This document shows positions 55,525-64,000 of a DNA stretch of 64,000 bases, in pieces. Within the stretch, counting starts at the first letter, position 1. Every line of letters starts with the position of its first letter. Source of the DNA: Pseudomonas azadiae (GTDB lineage: Bacteria > Pseudomonadota > Gammaproteobacteria > Pseudomonadales > Pseudomonadaceae); assembly GCF_019145355.1 (NCBI RefSeq), contig NZ_JAHSTY010000002.1:1426001-1490000 (forward strand), in the 5' to 3' direction. The notes under the pieces were generated by a model. The model was given only the letters and a program-made list of their open reading frames with translations, was not told the origin of the DNA and ran no database searches. A program made the translations under genes and the position numbers.

Positions 55525-56292
55525 ATGATGCAGAGCGCGTTTGCGACCCTTTGCCAGGGGGGCGAGGCAAATCGTCCGCACAGCCTTGAGCAGTTGTTGA
55601 CCGGTGTCGCGCAGCTATTGCCGATGCTGGATGTGATCCCGAATGCGGCGATTTTCATCAAGGACACCCAGGCGCGTTATGTCCTGGCCAACCGCACGTT
55701 GGTGCAACGTTGTGGCCTCAAGCAGCTGCAACCGCTGCTGGGCAGGACCAGTGCAGAAGTCTTCCCCGCCCAACTGGGGCCGGGTTACACCGAACAGGAC
55801 CGCCGCGTGCTGGAGCAGGGTTTCGTGCTGCAAGACCAGTTGGAACTGCACCTCTACGGCACCCGCGAACCCGGCTGGTGCCTGACCCACAAATGGCCGT
55901 TGTACAACCGTGGCGGCGCCATCATTGGCCTGGCCGGCATCTCGGTCGACCTGCAAACCGCCAGCGAAAGCCACCCTGCATACCAGCGCCTGGCCGCGGT
56001 GGACGCGCACATCCGCGCGCACTTCAACCGCCGTGTCACGCTGGCAGAATTGACGCGCATCGCGGGCATTTCCGTGGCGCAGCTGGAGCGTTACTGCAAA
56101 CGCGTGTTCCATCTCACGCCCCGGCAGATGATCCAGAAAGTGCGCCTGGAGCAGGCCCACCGGTTGTTGCAGACCTGCATGCCGATTACCGAAGTCGCGT
56201 TGCAGTGCGGCTATACCGATCACAGCGCCTTCAGTCGCCAGTTCAAGGCCTCTACGGGGTTTACGCCGAGGCAGTATCGGGAGACCTGCTAA
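55525..56292 (+). CDS. PAS-containing AraC family regulator, probable hydroxyproline-operon activator
   Basis: ATG 55525 (or 55528) is preferred to the far upstream start at 55420, giving about 255 residues. The N-terminal half has a PAS domain (IPNAAIFIKDTQARYVLANR). The C-terminal half has the AraC double HTH (LTRIAGISVAQLERYCKRVF and VALQCGYTDHSAFSRQFK). Divergent placement beside the epimerase gene fits the LhpR-like activators described for hydroxyproline genes in P. aeruginosa. The PAS domain could sense the hydroxyproline intermediate or a redox signal; this is inference. Confidence 0.88.
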   Translation: MMQSAFATLCQGGEANRPHSLEQLLTGVAQLLPMLDVIPNAAIFIKDTQARYVLANRTLVQRCGLKQLQPLLGRTSAEVFPAQLGPGYTEQDRRVLEQGFVLQDQLELHLYGTREPGWCLTHKWPLYNRGGAIIGLAGISVDLQTASESHPAYQRLAAVDAHIRAHFNRRVTLAELTRIAGISVAQLERYCKRVFHLTPRQMIQKVRLEQAHRLLQTCMPITEVALQCGYTDHSAFSRQFKASTGFTPRQYRETC

Positions 56293-56309
56293 ACACCTGA
56301 CTCCTGTTC

Positions 56310-56443
56310 TGTAGTGAGCGGGCTCGCCCCGCGCTGGGGGGCGAAGCCGCCCCAATAAGGCCGCCGCAGTCTTTCAGAAAGACTGAGGTGCCTGGGTTTA
56401 GGGCGGCTTCGCCGCCCAGCGCGGGGCAAGCCCGCTCACTACA
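56310..56443. repeat. REPIN, copy 4
   Basis: tgtagtgagcgggctcgccc ... ggggcaagcccgctcactac. Inner arms as in the other copies. It lies between the AraC gene and treS. Confidence 0.9.
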
Positions 56444-56538
56444 GTTCGTTTCAGGCCAGCCACATCGCAATGCAACGAATGCCCCGCGCAACCCTCATAT
56501 GTTCACGAGTAATGCATACGACGACAGGTACCAAGCTT

Positions 56539-58602
56539 ATGACTGCGGCTGAAAACAACCATGTGAACTGGCTGGTGGAACAATCGATGCTGCATGCGGC
56601 ACGCCAGCGCGCCAAGCTCTATTCGGGGCAGGGCCGGTTGTGGCAGCAGCCTTACGCGCACACCCGGCCGCGCGACGCGTCGGCGCTGTCGTCGGTATGG
56701 TTCACCGCTTACCCTGCGTCGATCGTGACTCGCGAGGGCGGCACGGTACTGGAGGCGCTGGGGGATGAAGCGCTGTGGCATGCCTTGTCGAAGATCGGCA
56801 TCCAGGGCATCCATAATGGCCCGCTGAAAAAGTCCGGCGGCCTGAACGGTACCCGACACACGCCGACCATCGACGGTAACTTCGACCGCATCAGTTTCGA
56901 CATCGACCCGCAGCTGGGCACCGAGGCGCAATTGCAGGCGTTGACACGCATGGCGGCGGCGCACAACGCGGTGATTATCGACGATGTGATTCCGTCCCAC
57001 ACCGGCAAAGGCGCGGACTTTCGCCTGGCCGAGATGGCGTACGAGGACTACCCGGGCCTCTACCACATGGTCGAAATCCGCGAAGAAGACTGGCCGTTGC
57101 TGCCCGAGGTCGCCGAAGGCCGCGATGCGCAGAACCTCAGCCCGCTGCAGGTCGACGCGTTGCGCGACAAGCACTACATCGTCGGCCAATTGCAGCGGGT
57201 GATCTTCTTCGAGCCTGGCGTCAAGGAAACCGACTGGAGCGCCACCGACGTTGTGGTGGGCGTGGACGGCAAGCCGCGTCGCTGGGTGTACCTGCATTAT
57301 TTCAAGGAGGGCCAGCCGTCGCTGAATTGGCTGGACCCGACCTTCGCCGCGCAGCAGATGATCATCGGTGATGCGCTGCATGCCATCGACGTGATGGGTG
57401 CGAAGATCCTGCGCCTGGACGCCAATGGTTTCCTCGGCGTGGAACGCAAGCTCGACGGCACCGCGTGGTCCGAAAGCCATCCGCTGTCGATCACCGGCAA
57501 CCAGTTGCTCGGCGGGGCGATCCGCAAGGCCGGCGGTTTCAGCTTCCAGGAGCTGAACCTCACCGTGGACGACATCGCGTCGATGTCCCATGGCGGCGCC
57601 GACCTGTCCTATGACTTCATCACCCGTCCCGCCTATCAGCACGCGCTGCTGATGGGCGATGCCGAGTTCCTGCGCTTGATGCTGCGCGAGATGCACCGCC
57701 AGGGCATCGACCCCGGTTCGTTGATCCATGCATTGCAGAACCACGATGAATTAACCCTGGAGCTGGTGCATTTCTGGACGCTGCACGCTCATGACACGTT
57801 CCTCTATCAGGGCCAGACCTTCCCCGGCAATATCCTGCGCGAACACATTCGCGAACAGATGTACGAGCGCCTGACCGGCGAACATGCCCCGTACAACCTC
57901 AAATTCGTGACCAATGGTGTGTCGTGCACCACCGCCAGCATCATCACCGCAGCGCTGGGCATTCGTGACCTGGACGCGATCACACCGGCAGACATCCAGC
58001 AGATCCGCCAGATCCATTTGCTGCTGGTGATGTACAACGCCATGCAGCCCGGCGTGTTTGCCTTGTCCGGTTGGGACCTGGTGGGCGCGCTGCCGCTGGC
58101 GGCCGAAGACGTCGAGCATCTGATGCAGGACGGCGATACGCGCTGGATTCATCGCGGCGCTTATGACCTGGTGGAGCTGAACCCGGATGCGCAGCTTTCC
58201 GCCGGGAACATGCCACGCTCGAAAAGCCTCTACGGCAGCCTGAACAGCCAGTTGCAGGACCCCGAGTCCTTCGCCTCGCAACTGCAAAAAATTCTTGCCG
58301 TACGCCGCGCCTACGATATCGCCGCGAGCCGTCAGATCCAGGTGCCGGAGGTGGAGAATCCTGGGCTGTTGGTGATGGTGCACGAATTGCCGGCCGGCAA
58401 AGGTACGCAAATCACCGCATTGAATTTCGGGGCCACGCCGATTACCGAAACCTTGCACCTGCCCGATATTGCTGCGGGGATGGTGGTGGACATCATCAAC
58501 GAGCGGGTCGAGGGGGATTTGACCGCAGAGGGGGCGTTCACGATTACGCTGGATCCGTATGAAGGCTTGGCGCTGAGAGTCGTCAGCAGCGCGCCGATGT
58601 AG
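56539..58602 (+). CDS. treS: trehalose synthase TreS-like (maltose glucosyltransferase), P. stutzeri type
   Basis: ATG 56539 gives 687 residues, the size of the P. stutzeri trehalose synthase whose sequence it strongly resembles from memory. GH13 motifs are [27 protein letters not shown] (nucleophile Asp), [12 protein letters not shown] (acid/base Glu) and [13 protein letters not shown] (third Asp). The enzyme interconverts maltose and trehalose and gives a route alternative to TreY/TreZ. It has no fused maltokinase domain, unlike the TreS-Pep2 fusions. Upstream in-frame ATGs at 56470 and 56512 have no better ribosome sites. It stands alone between two REPINs. Confidence 0.85.
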   Translation: MTAAENNHVNWLVEQSMLHAARQRAKLYSGQGRLWQQPYAHTRPRDASALSSVWFTAYPASIVTREGGTVLEALGDEALWHALSKIGIQGIHNGPLKKSGGLNGTRHTPTIDGNFDRISFDIDPQLGTEAQLQALTRMAAAHNAVIIDDVIPSHTGKGADFRLAEMAYEDYPGLYHMVEIREEDWPLLPEVAEGRDAQNLSPLQVDALRDKHYIVGQLQRVIFFEPGVKETDWSATDVVVGVDGKPRRWVYLHYFKEGQPSLNWLDPTFAAQQMIIGDALHAIDVMGAKILRLDANGFLGVERKLDGTAWSESHPLSITGNQLLGGAIRKAGGFSFQELNLTVDDIASMSHGGADLSYDFITRPAYQHALLMGDAEFLRLMLREMHRQGIDPGSLIHALQNHDELTLELVHFWTLHAHDTFLYQGQTFPGNILREHIREQMYERLTGEHAPYNLKFVTNGVSCTTASIITAALGIRDLDAITPADIQQIRQIHLLLVMYNAMQPGVFALSGWDLVGALPLAAEDVEHLMQDGDTRWIHRGAYDLVELNPDAQLSAGNMPRSKSLYGSLNSQLQDPESFASQLQKILAVRRAYDIAASRQIQVPEVENPGLLVMVHELPAGKGTQITALNFGATPITETLHLPDIAAGMVVDIINERVEGDLTAEGAFTITLDPYEGLALRVVSSAPM

Positions 58603-58620
58603 CGCTCACTGCACTATCGT

Positions 58621-58755
58621 TGTAGTGAGCGGGCTTGCCCCGCGCTGGGCGGCGAAGCCGCCCCAAAACCCGTCGATCCGGTTCTATCTGACAGACCGCG
58701 GCGATCCGATTGGGGCGGCTTCGCCGCCCAGCGCGGGACAAGCCCGCTCACTACA
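58621..58755. repeat. REPIN, copy 5
   Basis: tgtagtgagcgggcttgccc ... ggacaagcccgctcactaca. Its right arm has ggacaagcc in place of gggcaagcc, as in copy 3. It lies between treS and ppk2. Confidence 0.9.
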
Positions 58756-58775
58756 GCACGTTCAAAAGCGCTGGG

Positions 58776-59693
58776 TCAGTAAAGTTGCGGCACAATGAGT
58801 TCCGGTGGCGTCGGGCTGCGCGAATAGTCCTCCTGCCGTTCGCGCTGCGGCAGTTCGATCACCGGTAGCTCAACTTCCTCATAGGGCATTTGCCCGAGCA
58901 GGTGACTGATGCAGTTGAGCCGCGCTTTCTTCTTGTCATCCGCCTGCACCACCCACCAGGGCGCTTCGGCGATGTGGGTGCGTTCGAGCATGATCTCCTT
59001 GGCCTTGGTATAGGCTTCCCAACGCCGGCGCGACTCCAGGTCCATGGGACTGAGCTTCCACTGCTTGAGCGGGTCATGAATACGGCTGAGAAAGCGCAGG
59101 TGCTGTTCCTGGTCGGAAATCGAAAACCAATACTTGATCAACTGAATACCGGAGCGGGCGAGCATACGTTCGAACTCCGGCACGGTGCGGAAGAACTCTT
59201 CGTACTGGTCGTCATTACAGAACCCCATGACTTGCTCGACGCCGGCGCGGTTGTACCAACTGCGGTCGAACAGCACGATTTCACCGGCGGCCGGCAAGTG
59301 CGAGACGTAGCGCTGGAAATACCACTGGGTTTGTTCGCGGTCATTCGGTGCCGGCAGGGCGGCCACCCGGCAGACCCTGGGATTGAGGCGCTGGGTGATG
59401 CGCTTGATCACGCCACCTTTGCCGGCGGCATCGCGGCCCTCGAACAGGATCACCACTTTGTGGCCGGTCTTGACCACCCAGCTTTGCAATTTCACCAACT
59501 CGCCCTGCAGGCGGAACAGCTCGCTGAAATAAATCCTGCGCGCGGCTTTTTCGCTGCTTTCACCGACATGCTCATCAAATAGCGTGTTCAGGTCGTGCCC
59601 GTCTTCGGACAGTTCCAGTTCCAACTCTTCATCACTGTGATCAAGGAGTTCACGGTGAATGCGCTGCATCAAGGCGTCTTCTACAGAGGACAT
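58776..59693 (-). CDS. ppk2: polyphosphate kinase 2 (PPK2)
   Basis: ATG 59693 gives 305 residues. The upstream open frame to 59933 is rejected because it crosses the pstS promoter and has no family match. The Walker A is FEGRDAAGKGGVIKRI and the lid/Walker B region is EIVLFDRSWYNRAGVEQVMG, both typical of PPK2. Such kinases use polyphosphate to phosphorylate nucleoside mono- or diphosphates, or the reverse. A one-domain class I or III enzyme is likely. It is divergent from pstS (185 bp), so joint phosphate control is plausible. Confidence 0.9.
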   Translation of the reverse strand: MSSVEDALMQRIHRELLDHSDEELELELSEDGHDLNTLFDEHVGESSEKAARRIYFSELFRLQGELVKLQSWVVKTGHKVVILFEGRDAAGKGGVIKRITQRLNPRVCRVAALPAPNDREQTQWYFQRYVSHLPAAGEIVLFDRSWYNRAGVEQVMGFCNDDQYEEFFRTVPEFERMLARSGIQLIKYWFSISDQEQHLRFLSRIHDPLKQWKLSPMDLESRRRWEAYTKAKEIMLERTHIAEAPWWVVQADDKKKARLNCISHLLGQMPYEEVELPVIELPQRERQEDYSRSPTPPELIVPQLY

Positions 59694-59811
59694 GGGCGGA
59701 ACTCGCAGGGTGGGGATGGCCAAGTCATAGACGCAATTTGTTACCAACCAATTACACCGAATCGCATGTTTGCGAGGGAAGAGGGGGGCAACCGGGCGTT
59801 TTGCCACTGCA

Positions 59812-59829
59812 CGTTCATAAAACCGTAAC
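59812..59829 (+). promoter_or_regulatory. Pho-box-like operator upstream of pstS
   Basis: cgttcataaaaccgtaac matches the PhoB box CTGTCATAAATCTGTCAT at about 12 of 17 informative positions, including the central CATAAA core. It lies about 50 bp before the pstS start codon. Confidence 0.7.
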
Positions 59830-59877
59830 AAGATTGTTGCAGAGTTGCCGAGCCCGAAATCACTAGGATTCTCCTTA

Positions 59878-60906
59878 ATGAAACGTCTGATGAAGTCTGC
59901 TGCAATCGCCGTCGCGGTTTCTTTGAGTGCCACCTCGGTATTTGCGGCGGAAAACGTCCGCCTGACAGGTTCTGGCGCAAGTTTCCCGGCTCCGATCTAC
60001 CTCACCTGGTTCAAAGACTTCAGCAAGAAGACAGAAGGTGTCACGGTTGACTACCAATCCAAGGGTAGCGGCGCTGGCGTACAGGACTTCCTGAACAAAA
60101 CCGTCGACTTCGCCGCCAGTGACTCGGCAATGAAAGACGAAGACATCGCCAAGGTTGCCGAAGGCGTGCAACTGCTGCCGATGACCGCGGGCGAAATCGT
60201 CCTGGCGTACAACCTGCCGGGCAGCCCAAAAGGCTTGAAGCTGCCGCGCGAGGTGTACTCCAACATCTTCCTGGGCAAGATCACCAAGTGGAACGACCCG
60301 CAAATCGTCGCGGCCAACCCGGAGCTGAAACTCACTGACATGCCGATCACCGTCGTGGTGCGTGCAGACTCCAGCGGTACCACTGCGGTGTTCACCAAGC
60401 ACCTGTCGGCCATCAACCCTGCGTTCAAGCAGGACCTGGGCGAAGGCAATACCGTCAACTGGCCTGCCAGCGACAAGTTCATCAAATCGCCGAAAAACGA
60501 CGGCGTGACCGCCACCGTACGCCAGACCCCAGGCGCCATCGGCTACATCGAGTACGGTTTCGCCAAGCTGGCCAAGGTCGATTTTGCCCAGCTGCAGAAC
60601 AAGGCCGGCAAATACGTGGTGCCGAACGCCGAAAGCGGCGCCGAAGCGCTGGCTGCGGTGAAGATGCCGGAAAGCCTGGTGGCCTGGCTGCCGGATCCGG
60701 ATGGTGCCAAGTCCTACCCGATCACTTCCTATACCTGGATGATCTTCCGCAAGGACAACGGCAACCCGGCCAAGGCCAAGGCCATGCGTGAAATGGTCGA
60801 GTACAGCCTGACCGAAGGCCAGAAAATCGCCGATTCGATGGGCTACATCCCGCTGCCGAAATCGGTTGTCGATCAGGTGCGCAAAGCTTCCGCCAACATT
60901 CAGTAA
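59878..60906 (+). CDS. pstS: phosphate ABC transporter substrate-binding protein PstS
   Basis: ATG 59878 (AGGA about 9 nt upstream) starts 342 residues with a signal peptide ending VFAAENVRL. Phosphate-contact motifs are GSGASFPAPIY near the mature N-terminus, FAASDSAMKD, and the RADSSGTTAVF loop. It delivers phosphate in the periplasm to PstCA. The Pho box upstream indicates PhoB-dependent induction in low phosphate. It is first of the pstSCAB series. Confidence 0.95.
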   Translation: MKRLMKSAAIAVAVSLSATSVFAAENVRLTGSGASFPAPIYLTWFKDFSKKTEGVTVDYQSKGSGAGVQDFLNKTVDFAASDSAMKDEDIAKVAEGVQLLPMTAGEIVLAYNLPGSPKGLKLPREVYSNIFLGKITKWNDPQIVAANPELKLTDMPITVVVRADSSGTTAVFTKHLSAINPAFKQDLGEGNTVNWPASDKFIKSPKNDGVTATVRQTPGAIGYIEYGFAKLAKVDFAQLQNKAGKYVVPNAESGAEALAAVKMPESLVAWLPDPDGAKSYPITSYTWMIFRKDNGNPAKAKAMREMVEYSLTEGQKIADSMGYIPLPKSVVDQVRKASANIQ

Positions 60907-60981
60907 GGCTTGCCAGGCCGCTCCCGGCGTGGGCTTGCCCGCCATGCCGGAAGCGTTCCCCCCTTGTTCCGGAATCAGCCA

Positions 60982-61950
60982 ATGAACTCACCTTTTGTCG
61001 TACCGGTTAACCCGGACTCTGCGTGCCGGCCACCGTCCACGAAGGACTTTGTGGTTGACCGCACCTTCCGGGCCCTTGCACGCATCGGCGTAGTGCTGAT
61101 ACTGGCGCTGGTTTTCGCGCTGGTGTTCGAAGTAGGGCGCAAGGCACTTCCCGGCATGGAAAAGCACGGTTTTGACGTGCTGTTCGGCAGTGTCTGGGAT
61201 GTGAACCAAGGTAAATACGGCATTCTGCCGGCTATTTGGGGCACGCTGTACAGTGCCTTCATCGCGTTGCTGATCGCAGGCTTTTTCGGCGTCAGCATGG
61301 CGATTTTCCTGACTCAGGATTTCTTACCGGCCAAGCTGGCTGCAGTGTTTCGCACCATCGTCGAGTTGCTCGCCGCCATCCCCAGCGTCGTTTACGGCCT
61401 GTGGGGGATCTACGTGGTGATCCCGGCGATTCGCCCGCTCACGGCGTGGCTGAACAGCGAGCTTGGCTGGATCCCGTTTTTCGGCACCTCCCTGAGTGGA
61501 CCGGGTCTGCTGCCCGCGGCGCTGGTCCTGGCCATCATGATTCTGCCGACCATCGCCGCCGTTTCCCAGGATGCGCTCACGGCGGTGCCAATGAAAACCA
61601 AGCAAGCCGCCTACGGCATGGGCACCACCCATTGGGAGGCGATTCTCAAGGTAATGGTGCCATCCGCCGCGACCGGCATCTTCGGTTCCCTGGTGCTGGG
61701 CCTCGGCCGCGCCCTGGGTGAAACCATGGCCCTGGCCATGCTGGTGGGCAACGCGAACAATATTTCCCTTTCGCTGTTTGCACCGGCCAATACCCTGGCG
61801 GCCTTGCTGGCGCTGAACTTCCCCGAAGCCGGCCCGAACGAGATCGAGGTGCTGATGTACGCCGCACTGGTCCTGATGTTCATCACGCTTTTGGTGAACA
61901 TCATCGGTTCGATGATCATGGTCTACGCCCAGCGGGGGACTAAACAATGA
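60982..61950 (+). CDS. pstC: phosphate ABC transporter permease PstC
   Basis: ATG 60982 with GGAA about 7 nt upstream; 322 residues. Six membrane helices are seen. The EAA-type loop is AAYGMGTTHWEAILKVMVPSA, followed by GLGRALGETMALAM. The upstream frame extension (to 60910) overlaps the pstS-pstC gap and has no ribosome site. It pairs with PstA as the membrane channel. Confidence 0.93.
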   Translation: MNSPFVVPVNPDSACRPPSTKDFVVDRTFRALARIGVVLILALVFALVFEVGRKALPGMEKHGFDVLFGSVWDVNQGKYGILPAIWGTLYSAFIALLIAGFFGVSMAIFLTQDFLPAKLAAVFRTIVELLAAIPSVVYGLWGIYVVIPAIRPLTAWLNSELGWIPFFGTSLSGPGLLPAALVLAIMILPTIAAVSQDALTAVPMKTKQAAYGMGTTHWEAILKVMVPSAATGIFGSLVLGLGRALGETMALAMLVGNANNISLSLFAPANTLAALLALNFPEAGPNEIEVLMYAALVLMFITLLVNIIGSMIMVYAQRGTKQ

Positions 61951-62840
61951 CTGACCTCTCTTCCCCAATCACCGCCATGCCGAGCCTGCAACGCCGGTTC
62001 GAAGGCCGTGCCCTGCGCAGCCTGGTGTTGACCAGCCTGGTGTGGTTCGGCGCACTGCTGGCCAGCGTGCCGCTGATTTCGGTGCTTTACATGCTGATCA
62101 CCCGGGGCGGCGCTCGCCTGAGCCTGGAGGTGTTCACCGAATTGCCACCGACCGGGTTCGAGACCGGCGGTGGCTTCGGCAACGCCATGGCGGGTACGTT
62201 TGTCATGGTCGGTATCGCGGCTGCCATCGCGGTGCCGGTCGGCATCCTGGCCGCCGTGTTCCTGGCTGAGCTGGGGCCGGACAGCAAACTGGCGAACGCT
62301 TCGCGCTTTGCCGCGAAAATGCTCACCGGCCTGCCGTCGATTCTGGCGGGCGTGTTTGCCTACGCCCTGGTGGTGATGACCACCGGGACCTACTCGGCCC
62401 CTGCCGGCGGCATCGCACTGGCGGTATTGATGCTGCCGATCGTGGTGCTCACGGCTGAAGAGTCGATGAAGATGGTGCCCAAGGTCATGAAGGACGCCGC
62501 CTACGGCATGGGCTGCACCCGCTCGCAAGTGATCTGGAAAATCGTCCTGCCCACCGGCATGCCGGCAATCCTCACGGGCGTCATGCTTGCCGTGGCGCGC
62601 GCCGCCGGCGAAACCGCACCGCTGTTGTTCACCGCGCTGTTCAGCAACTACTGGATCTACCACGACGGCAACCTGGCGGTGATGAATCCGACGGCCTCCC
62701 TTGCCGTGCTGATTTACAACTTCTCCGGCATGCCCTTTGACAACCAGCTCGAGCTCGCCTGGGCGGCCTCATTGGTGCTGGTGATGATCGTGCTGGTCGT
62801 GAATATCGTGAGCCGTATTTTCGGCAAGCCCAAGTACTAA
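61947..62840 (+). CDS. pstA: phosphate ABC transporter permease PstA
   Basis: The 297-residue protein overlaps pstC by 4 bp (ATGA). It has six membrane helices and the EAA-type loop AAYGMGCTRSQVIWKIVLPTG followed by VARAAGETAPLLF, as in PstA. It forms the second half of the phosphate channel. Confidence 0.93.
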   Translation: MTDLSSPITAMPSLQRRFEGRALRSLVLTSLVWFGALLASVPLISVLYMLITRGGARLSLEVFTELPPTGFETGGGFGNAMAGTFVMVGIAAAIAVPVGILAAVFLAELGPDSKLANASRFAAKMLTGLPSILAGVFAYALVVMTTGTYSAPAGGIALAVLMLPIVVLTAEESMKMVPKVMKDAAYGMGCTRSQVIWKIVLPTGMPAILTGVMLAVARAAGETAPLLFTALFSNYWIYHDGNLAVMNPTASLAVLIYNFSGMPFDNQLELAWAASLVLVMIVLVVNIVSRIFGKPKY

Positions 62841-62859
62841 GAACGGGAGCAACTGAATT

Positions 62860-63678
62860 TTGAACACGTCATCTGCGCAAATAGCCGCTCCGTTTATCAC
62901 CCAGGCGCCTGTGGTCATGGACTGCAAGCTGGACAAGATTTTCTACGGCAACTTCATGGCGGTGCGTGATAGCCATGTGCCAATCGAGAAAAACAAGATC
63001 ACCGGCTTTATCGGTCCGTCCGGCTGTGGCAAATCCACCGTGCTGCGTAGCCTCAACCGCATGAATGACCTGGTGAAGGGCTTTCGCTTCGAAGGTCATG
63101 TGCATTTCCTCGGCCAGGACGTGTACGGCAAGGGCGTTGATCCGGTGGTCGTACGCCGTTACATCGGCATGGTGTTCCAACAGCCGAACCCGTTCTCCAT
63201 GAGCATTTTCGACAACGTGGCCTTTGGCCTGCGCCTCAATCGCTACAAGGGTGACCTGGGTGACCGCGTCAAGCACGCCCTGCAAGGCGCCGCGTTGTGG
63301 GATGAGGTCAAGGACAAGCTCAAGGTCAGCGGCCTGTCGCTTTCCGGCGGCCAGCAGCAACGCCTGTGTATCGCCCGTGCCATCGCCACCGAGCCGGAAG
63401 TGTTGCTGCTCGATGAACCGTGCTCGGCGCTTGACCCGATTGCCACGCGCCGCGTCGAGGAACTGATGGTCGAGCTCAAGAAGGACTACACCATCGCGCT
63501 GGTGACGCACAACATGCAGCAGGCGATTCGCGTGGCCGATACCACTGCGTTCTTTTCGGTGGATATCTCCCAGGGCACCCGCACCGGCTATCTGGTGGAA
63601 ATGGGCCCTACCGCGCAGATCTTCGAAAACCCGCGCGAACAAATGACCGGGGACTACATCAGCGGCAAGTTCAGCTGA
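62860..63678 (+). CDS. pstB: phosphate ABC transporter ATP-binding protein PstB
   Basis: A 272-residue ABC ATPase with Walker [10 protein letters not shown], signature [16 protein letters not shown], Walker [14 protein letters not shown] and H-loop VTHNMQQ. It begins with TTG at 62860 with GGGAG upstream, an unusual start for pstB that may lower its yield relative to pstA. It energises PstCA. No phoU follows in the window. Confidence 0.95.
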   Translation: MNTSSAQIAAPFITQAPVVMDCKLDKIFYGNFMAVRDSHVPIEKNKITGFIGPSGCGKSTVLRSLNRMNDLVKGFRFEGHVHFLGQDVYGKGVDPVVVRRYIGMVFQQPNPFSMSIFDNVAFGLRLNRYKGDLGDRVKHALQGAALWDEVKDKLKVSGLSLSGGQQQRLCIARAIATEPEVLLLDEPCSALDPIATRRVEELMVELKKDYTIALVTHNMQQAIRVADTTAFFSVDISQGTRTGYLVEMGPTAQIFENPREQMTGDYISGKFS

Positions 63679-63709
63679 TCCGCCCATGCACCGTTTTTCA
63701 GGATTGCCA

Positions 63710-64000
63710 ATGACTGCAACACGTCGTCTTGATTTGCTCGCGATCGAACGCGCACTGCGTAAGGTACAGGGCCGTTTTGCCCAGCTCAGCCGGGACTTTA
63801 CCGAGCCACGCGACCCGCTGACAGACGAGGTGCTGCAGAATGTGCTTGAAGGCTACGCCCTGATTGACGAGTATGTGGCGCGCGGTGTCGACCTGTTCAA
63901 CCTTCAGCAACTGAACCTGATGCTGGAGATCAATGCCACCGTGCTCTGCGGTAAAGACCCGCAGCGGCGGCAGGAGTACGCCCAGCATCTGGCCGCGACC
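63710..64000 (+). CDS. unrecognised gene after pstB, partial at window edge
   Basis: ATG 63710 is preceded by aggatt about 8 nt upstream. The 97 codons visible run to the window end without stop (begins MTATRRLDLLAIERALRKVQ; later LFNLQQLNLMLEINATVLCG). It is helical and soluble with no motif I know, and it does not look like PhoU in the part visible. Its close position after pstB (31 bp) suggests cotranscription with the pst genes. Confidence 0.6.
   Translation, partial: MTATRRLDLLAIERALRKVQGRFAQLSRDFTEPRDPLTDEVLQNVLEGYALIDEYVARGVDLFNLQQLNLMLEINATVLCGKDPQRRQEYAQHLAAT

Noticed and set aside
59694..59933. N-terminal extension of PPK2
   Set aside because: It would cross the Pho-box region and pstS start, and PPK2 proteins of this class need no such extension.

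Overview
The window looks like a Pseudomonas chromosome, most probably of the P. fluorescens group. The evidence is the gene content (pvdQ, a pst operon, the glgA-treZ-malQ-treY-glgX operon in the order known from P. aeruginosa), the GC-rich codon use, and many REP/REPIN elements built on the core GAGCGGGCTTGCCCCGCGC. Most of it is ordinary core and semi-core chromosome. One visibly AT-richer accessory patch follows a tRNA-Cys gene.

Layout. 0-5 kb: small metabolic and unknown genes (TauE/SafE exporter, P-loop protein, VOC protein, saccharopine-dehydrogenase-like enzyme, DoxX and DCC proteins). 5.0-5.7 kb: tandem array of a 179-bp repeat. 5.7-11.8 kb: MHS-type MFS transporter, EamA transporter, a BdlA-like PAS chemoreceptor, a DUF1810 protein and a histidine-rich membrane chemoreceptor. 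12-18 kb: TonB-dependent siderophore receptor with a Fur-box-like site, an autotransporter and a PIG-L-like protein. 18-29 kb: alpha-glucan/trehalose operon on the minus strand. 29.5-39.6 kb: dehydrogenase, alpha/beta hydrolase, YqaA, DUF411 and SRPBCC proteins, dCache chemoreceptor, an RTX-repeat/M91 metalloprotease, an aldo/keto reductase with divergent LysR regulator, and a Fur-like HTH protein. 39.8-42.1 kb: pvdQ behind a PvdS-type iron-starvation promoter.

42.3-45 kb: tRNA-Cys followed by an accessory patch with two apparently frameshifted genes, a phosphatase-like gene, and a small DUF6124-type gene. In front of the DUF6124-type gene lies a structured leader whose loop is complementary to the Shine-Dalgarno site of a short coupled leader ORF. 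This has the architecture of phage P1/P7 C4 antisense RNA and is the most interesting object in the window.

45-52 kb: SDR, EamA, LysR, LysE, a 27-residue membrane peptide, a GlxA-type regulator and an ADP-ribosylglycohydrolase-family protein. 52-56 kb: 4-hydroxyproline catabolic operon (epimerase, deaminase, FAD dehydrogenase) with a divergent AraC regulator. 56.5-58.6 kb: P. stutzeri-type trehalose synthase. 58.8-64 kb: ppk2 divergent from pstSCAB, which has a Pho box and is followed by an unrecognised gene rather than phoU.

Functional threads. Glycogen/trehalose metabolism appears twice (GlgA-TreZ-MalQ-TreY-GlgX and TreS). Phosphate uptake is paired with polyphosphate kinase. Iron is represented by the TonB receptor and PvdQ. 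Three chemoreceptors are scattered through the window. Starts were moved from the longest ORF where a Shine-Dalgarno site, homologue length or a signal peptide argued for it.
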